A DNA stretch of 64,000 nt from Bacteroidetes bacterium HLUCCA01 (GTDB lineage: Bacteria; Bacteroidota; Rhodothermia; Balneolales; HLUCCA01), in assembly GCA_001314545.1 (NCBI GenBank), contig LIHN01000004.1, forward strand, positions 62,001-126,000. Reading direction: 5' to 3'. Shown one piece after another: positions 59,361 to 64,000 of the stretch; position 1 is the stretch's first letter, and each line of letters starts with the position of its first letter. A program made the translations under genes and the position numbers. Under the pieces are notes generated by a model. The model saw nothing but the letters and a program-made list of their open reading frames with translations. It did no database searches and was not told where the DNA came from.

Positions 59361-59807
59361 TCAGGTGGCAAACGAGGAGCCACACCCGCAGGTATCGGTA
59401 GCTTGTGGATTCTCAAAAGTAAATCCACGGGCATCCAGTCCATCGCGAAAATCGACTACGGTACCGCTCAGGTACATGAGATGGCGTTTGTCTACAATTA
59501 CCTGTATTCCCTCACGCTCAATCTGTATGTCAAAATTATTTTTGTGGTCGAATCCCAACACATAACTCATCCCTGAACAGCCGCCCCCCTTTACTCCAAC
59601 ACGCAGGTACTGATCATCAGGCGTAGCCTCGTCCTGCCTGATTTTGCGTACCTGACGTGCTGCACGTTCGGTAAGCAATACCGCCTTATCCACATCGTCA
59701 AACGACATGAAGTCGGGTTCTTGCGACGTTGATGCAGCTGCGGGCGAGGTTTCAAGTTCATCATCTTCACCCAGGATATCGGCAATGGTTTTATCTAAAT
59801 TATCCAA
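59361..59807 (-). CDS. A-type iron-sulfur cluster carrier (IscA/ErpA/HesB)
   Basis: 'LRVGVKGGGCSGMSYVLGF' and C-terminal 'DTCGCGSSF'; N-terminal extension of about 40 aa. Confidence 0.9.
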   Translation of the reverse strand: MDNLDKTIADILGEDDELETSPAAASTSQEPDFMSFDDVDKAVLLTERAARQVRKIRQDEATPDDQYLRVGVKGGGCSGMSYVLGFDHKNNFDIQIEREGIQVIVDKRHLMYLSGTVVDFRDGLDARGFTFENPQATDTCGCGSSFAT

Positions 59808-60090
59808 AATGCTCAGATTCGTGTGTTTCGTTGTTCCAGGTTTAAACGGATACGCCCTCCGTATCGTTTACTCATTCTAAATAAAGATACGAAAATGCCC
59901 GGATTTGCTCAATGCATGAGATTTTTGGCCTCCCAATGCGAATTCAACACCAATCATGCGTGCACGCAGCGTGTTCATCCTCAGGAAAGCCGGCCACCCC
60001 GCAGCATAACGGCTCAACACGATCATGCCATAGCGGTCGCTGCCGATTGCCACAGTGGAACGAACCGGCAAAAGGCGGTGCTGCGGCTCA

Positions 60091-60762
60091 CTAAACCGGC
60101 TCAGCGGTCAGCGTGAAATATTCCTTCTGCTCGTGGTTGAAAAGCCGCAGAATACCGGCACTCACCAGGCTAACCAGAATACGGCTTGCTCTCCTTGGCG
60201 AAATATTCACCAAATTAGAAAACTCCTTGACCGTAATGCGCTCATACTCGTTTAAATATCGGAAGAGTCGCTGTTCATTGGGACCGTACTCAAAGGTGAT
60301 TCCGCTGGTTGACGTAGTATTCCGGAGTACCTGTTCCACCTCCCTGCTGGCCTGCAAACTTTTATCTTTTTCACGGATAAACACCTGCCTGCGGCCTTCC
60401 TGCTCTACATACACCGGCTTGACCTCGGCCTCTTTGACCTTCACAATGATGACATCCCGGTCTTTATAGGTAACAGTTTCAACAACCGTATCCAGAGGGG
60501 GCACACAGCAGTAATTTATCGCCTTGTCCAGAAGAAAATCCTGCTCATAGTAACTCTCCACGCCCAGAATACGCTTGTCATCATCAACTCCGATGAGCAG
60601 GGTTCCCCCGCGGGTGTTGGCAAACGCAGCCAGTTCACGTGCTATCTTCTCCGGCGATGAGATAATCCGTTTGAATTCCAGATAGGTGCCCTCACCGGTT
60701 TTAACCAGACGCTTGAGGTCCCCAACCGACATTTGAGAAGGAACAGGAGGCGTGAAGTTCAT
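60091..60762 (-). CDS. AlbA_2/Schlafen-like ATP-binding domain protein with C-terminal winged-helix-like region
   Basis: 'EGTYLEFKRIISSPEKIARELAAFANTRGGTLLIGVDDDKRILGV'. Confidence 0.85.
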   Translation of the reverse strand: MNFTPPVPSQMSVGDLKRLVKTGEGTYLEFKRIISSPEKIARELAAFANTRGGTLLIGVDDDKRILGVESYYEQDFLLDKAINYCCVPPLDTVVETVTYKDRDVIIVKVKEAEVKPVYVEQEGRRQVFIREKDKSLQASREVEQVLRNTTSTSGITFEYGPNEQRLFRYLNEYERITVKEFSNLVNISPRRASRILVSLVSAGILRLFNHEQKEYFTLTAEPV

Positions 60763-60977
60763 AACGCTGCACGATGTAAGTAAAATGGGTTACCGTGCCG
60801 CTGGCAATACGACCGCAAAAGGCACCCGTGGAAATGGCGGTAAGACTACGCATCCCGCCGTGCAATTATGCAGAAACAACGATTGACACATCCATCTTCG
60901 TTCAGTTAATCCTCATTTTCTGCTCCTTACATACGGTCAAAGTAAGCAAACGTACTGTTCGGGTAAAGCACCGTATG

Positions 60978-61985
60978 TTAAATCAATATTTCTTCCTTGG
61001 ATTCACGGGTCATCAGCTCAAACATGGCCTGCATCGGTTCTTTTTCTTCAAACAGTACCCGGTAAACCATCTCTGTAATCGGCATTTCAATACCCAGATG
61101 CCGACTCCATTCGTAAACGGAACGTGTAGTTTTTACGCCCTCGGCAATCATGCTCATCCGCTTGCGGATATCCTGCAGCTTTTCACCCTTGCCGATATGA
61201 AAACCCACATAGCGGTTTCTGCTATGTTCGCTGGTACAGGTAACAATGAGATCACCCACACCTGCAAGACCGGAGAACGTATCCTGTGAGGCTCCCAGCC
61301 GGGTGCCCAGCCGTTTTATTTCGAGCAGTCCACGGGTCAGCAGTGCCGCCTTGGCATTGTCCCCAAGGTCGGCTCCGTCTACAATGCCGGCAGCTATAGC
61401 CATAATATTTTTCACCGCAGCAGCAACTTCAACACCCATTACATCGTGGTTCACATAAACACGGAACATGGGTGTCATGAATGTTTCCTGAATGATGCGG
61501 GCGGTTGCACGTGAATTGGCCGCCGAAACCACCACCGTTGGCTTGCCACGGGCCACCTCCTCTGCGTGGCTCGGACCGCTGAGCGTGCCGATATGGTCTT
61601 CAATAATAACGTCCCGAAACACCTCGGTGAGCACCTGGGTCATCGTCATAAACGATTGTTTTTCAATTCCCTTCGAAACCGTTACCACCAGTTCATTGCC
61701 GCTCAGATACGATTTCGTTCGCTCTGCAATTTCCCGCATCGTGTGGGATGGTGTGGCAAAGACCAGCATATCACGACCGGATGCAGCCCTGCTGAAATCT
61801 GAGGTTGCCTCCATACTGGGAGGCAGGTCGAGGTCGGGCAGATAGGTTGGATTGTGGTGTCGGGTGTTGACAGCCTCGGCAATTTCAGGCTCCCGGGCCC
61901 ACAATAGTACCTCATGACCTTTACTTTGCAACACTACCGATAAGGCCGTGCCCCAGCTCCCTGCACCGATTACGGATATCTTCAC
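60978..61985 (-). CDS. gpsA: Glycerol-3-phosphate dehydrogenase [NAD(P)+]
   Basis: 'ISVIGAGSWGTALSVVL', 'GPSHAEEVARG', 'KNIMAIAAGI'; GTG start overlapping plsY stop. Confidence 0.95.
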   Translation of the reverse strand: MKISVIGAGSWGTALSVVLQSKGHEVLLWAREPEIAEAVNTRHHNPTYLPDLDLPPSMEATSDFSRAASGRDMLVFATPSHTMREIAERTKSYLSGNELVVTVSKGIEKQSFMTMTQVLTEVFRDVIIEDHIGTLSGPSHAEEVARGKPTVVVSAANSRATARIIQETFMTPMFRVYVNHDVMGVEVAAAVKNIMAIAAGIVDGADLGDNAKAALLTRGLLEIKRLGTRLGASQDTFSGLAGVGDLIVTCTSEHSRNRYVGFHIGKGEKLQDIRKRMSMIAEGVKTTRSVYEWSRHLGIEMPITEMVYRVLFEEKEPMQAMFELMTRESKEEILI

Positions 61986-62677
61986 TACGATTGCTCCTCG
62001 TTTAGTTTACCCTTGGCCGGTGCAAACGACTTAATCCGGTTTTCATTCCCCTCGATGAGGCGTTTGATGTTACCGTGATGCTTGACCACAATGGTGAGGG
62101 CAATAACCGTACTGATAACCATCAGGCTTCCATCAATTTCAGTGTAACCAAAAGCATAGCGCAGGCTGATCAGGAAAATGGGGTAGCTGATGGACGCAAC
62201 TATGGATGCCAGGGAAACATACCTGCTGCTGAACAATACAATAAGAAAGATGATTATGGCGAGGGATATGGAAATGGGTTCTATGCCGTACAGCATTCCG
62301 GCTGCCGTTATTACACCTTTCCCGCCTTTGAACCCGGCATACAGCGGATACATGTGCCCGAGTACGGCCGAGAGCCCTGCCACTACACGGACCGATGCGT
62401 CGATTTCCCAGACACCGAAGAGAACCTCCGGCATCTCACCCAGGGCAAATCCAAGCTGACTGATATAGAAAGCAGCCACAAAACCCTTCCCCAGATCAAC
62501 CAGTGCAACAACGGATCCGGCCTTCCAGCCAAGAACACGAAACGTGTTGGTAGCCCCTGCATTTCCGCTTCCGTGGTCCCGTATATCAACGCCTTTGGTC
62601 AGTTTTCCGATCCAGACCGACGAGGGTATGGATCCAATCAGATAACTTAAAACAATGATGACGATGAATGAGAGCAA
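61985..62677 (-). CDS. plsY: Glycerol-3-phosphate acyltransferase PlsY
   Basis: 'YLIGSIPSSVWIGK', 'DIRDHGSGNAGATNTFRVLG', 'GFKGGKGVITA'. Confidence 0.95.
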   Translation of the reverse strand: MLSFIVIIVLSYLIGSIPSSVWIGKLTKGVDIRDHGSGNAGATNTFRVLGWKAGSVVALVDLGKGFVAAFYISQLGFALGEMPEVLFGVWEIDASVRVVAGLSAVLGHMYPLYAGFKGGKGVITAAGMLYGIEPISISLAIIIFLIVLFSSRYVSLASIVASISYPIFLISLRYAFGYTEIDGSLMVISTVIALTIVVKHHGNIKRLIEGNENRIKSFAPAKGKLNEEQS

Positions 62678-62788
62678 AGCGGATCCTTTTCGTTCTACTG
62701 ATGATGGTTTAAATGTGCAGTAAATTCTGTACCAATTATACGGAATTTTCCTGACATCCGTCAGTAGCCGGCAGGGCAGGTACTTGTG

Positions 62789-63679
62789 TTACAGGTGCCG
62801 TTCGGCGTGGTAGGATGAGCGTACAAGCGGACCACTTTCCACATGCTCAATGCCCTTAGCTTCACCAATCCGCTTATATTCAGCAAAAACATCAGGATGA
62901 ATCCACTCTTTAACGGGGAGGTGCATCTTGGTAGGCTGCATGTATTGTCCGATGGTGAGCACATCCACACCCGCTTCAACCACATCGTCCATCAGCTGGT
63001 ATACTTCGTCTCTGGTCTCACCCAGACCTACCATGATACCGGTTTTGGTTCGCAGGCCCTGGTCTTTGCATCGACGCAGAAGCTCCAGTGAACGATGGTA
63101 CTTGGCCTGTGGCCGTACAATGCGGTACAGGGACGGGACGGTTTCCAGGTTGTGATTCAGAACCTCCGGTCGGGCGTCTACAACAATCTGCAACGCTTCC
63201 CAGACTCCACGGAAATCAGGAATGAGTACTTCAATAGTTACTCCTTCAATTTCTTCACGCAATCGTTTCAGCGTTTCTGCAAATATGGGTGCTCCGCCGT
63301 CTTTTCGCTCATCACGGTTCACGGAGGTAATCACCACGTGCTTGAGATTCATAAGCCGGGCGGCCTTGGCCACACGGTTGGGCTCGTCCCAGTCAAGACC
63401 CTGTACCGGTCGACCCGTTTTAATGGCACAAAACCCGCATGAACGGGTACATACATCGCCCAGAATCATAAAAGTAGCCGTGCCGGCACCCCAGCACTCA
63501 CCCATATTCGGGCACCGGGCTTCACCGCAGACCGTATTAAGCTTGTAATCACGGATGATATCGGCCACCTCGCGAAAGGTTTTGCCGGTGGGAAGCTTGA
63601 CCCGCAGCCAGTCCGGCCGGCGGGATGTTTCTTTAGTTTGGGAGGGTATTACGTCGAGTTCTTTAATCATAGTTAACAA
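62789..63679 (-). CDS. lipA: Lipoyl synthase
   Basis: '[13 protein letters not shown]', '[10 protein letters not shown]' radical SAM motif, 'GLGETRDEV'. Confidence 0.96.
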   Translation of the reverse strand: MLTMIKELDVIPSQTKETSRRPDWLRVKLPTGKTFREVADIIRDYKLNTVCGEARCPNMGECWGAGTATFMILGDVCTRSCGFCAIKTGRPVQGLDWDEPNRVAKAARLMNLKHVVITSVNRDERKDGGAPIFAETLKRLREEIEGVTIEVLIPDFRGVWEALQIVVDARPEVLNHNLETVPSLYRIVRPQAKYHRSLELLRRCKDQGLRTKTGIMVGLGETRDEVYQLMDDVVEAGVDVLTIGQYMQPTKMHLPVKEWIHPDVFAEYKRIGEAKGIEHVESGPLVRSSYHAERHL

Positions 63680-63690
63680 ATATACGGAAT

Positions 63691-64000
63691 TTAGTGGGAT
63701 GTGGGCAGGGCAGGCCGACCTTCTTTGCGAATGATAACCGCCCCGAAAAGGTCCTGGAAATGATGGAGGATGCGATCTTTGACTTCTTCTTCATCAACTG
63801 GACGACCAAGTTGCTCTGACAGACTCGTAACGGCCTTATCGGTAATACCACAGGGTACAATGTGGCCGAAATAGTCGAGGCTGGTATTTACGTTGAGCGC
63901 GAAACCGTGCATGGTGACCCAGCGGGAACAGCGTATCCCGAAGGCACAGATTTTGGCGTCACCCACCCAGACTCCGGTCAGTTTATCGATACGCCCCGCT
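63691..64000 (-). CDS. lipB: Lipoyl(octanoyl) transferase, C-terminal part (truncated by window end)
   Basis: '[35 protein letters not shown]'; reading frame stays open to 64000. Confidence 0.93.
   Translation of the reverse strand, partial: AGRIDKLTGVWVGDAKICAFGIRCSRWVTMHGFALNVNTSLDYFGHIVPCGITDKAVTSLSEQLGRPVDEEEVKDRILHHFQDLFGAVIIRKEGRPALPTSH

Overview
Chromosomal segment that looks like a Rhodothermota/Balneolota- or Bacteroidota-type marine bacterium. The taxonomy is inferred from SusC/SusD, PorQ-like and KR2-like rhodopsin content and was not tested. It is gene-dense and mostly housekeeping: yraN, ROK kinase, lptD-like, ECF sigma, aroC, an mlaEFD-like operon, ppiD-like, ribD-ribE, clpX-clpP-tig, Hsp33, gpsA, plsY, lipA and a truncated lipB. 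There is one tRNA-Leu(UAG). I saw no transposase, phage module, rRNA or cas genes. Items worth following up: (i) a rhodopsin with the N-D-Q motif of light-driven sodium pumps, followed by an uncharacterised 86-aa two-TM protein; (ii) an SRAP/YedK/HMCES-family protein that appears to have lost every catalytic residue, including Cys2; (iii) a D-aminoacylase-like amidohydrolase lacking the canonical HxH motif, divergent from a SusC/SusD pair; (iv) a 7TM-HK-REC-cyclase single-chain protein; (v) three intergenic repeat arrays (53-bp period after clpX, about 65-bp period after an SDR gene, 13-bp/23-bp units upstream of a GNAT-nitrilase fusion); (vi) an SDR gene that probably starts at CTG. All assignments are from reading the sequence and motif recall; no database search was run.
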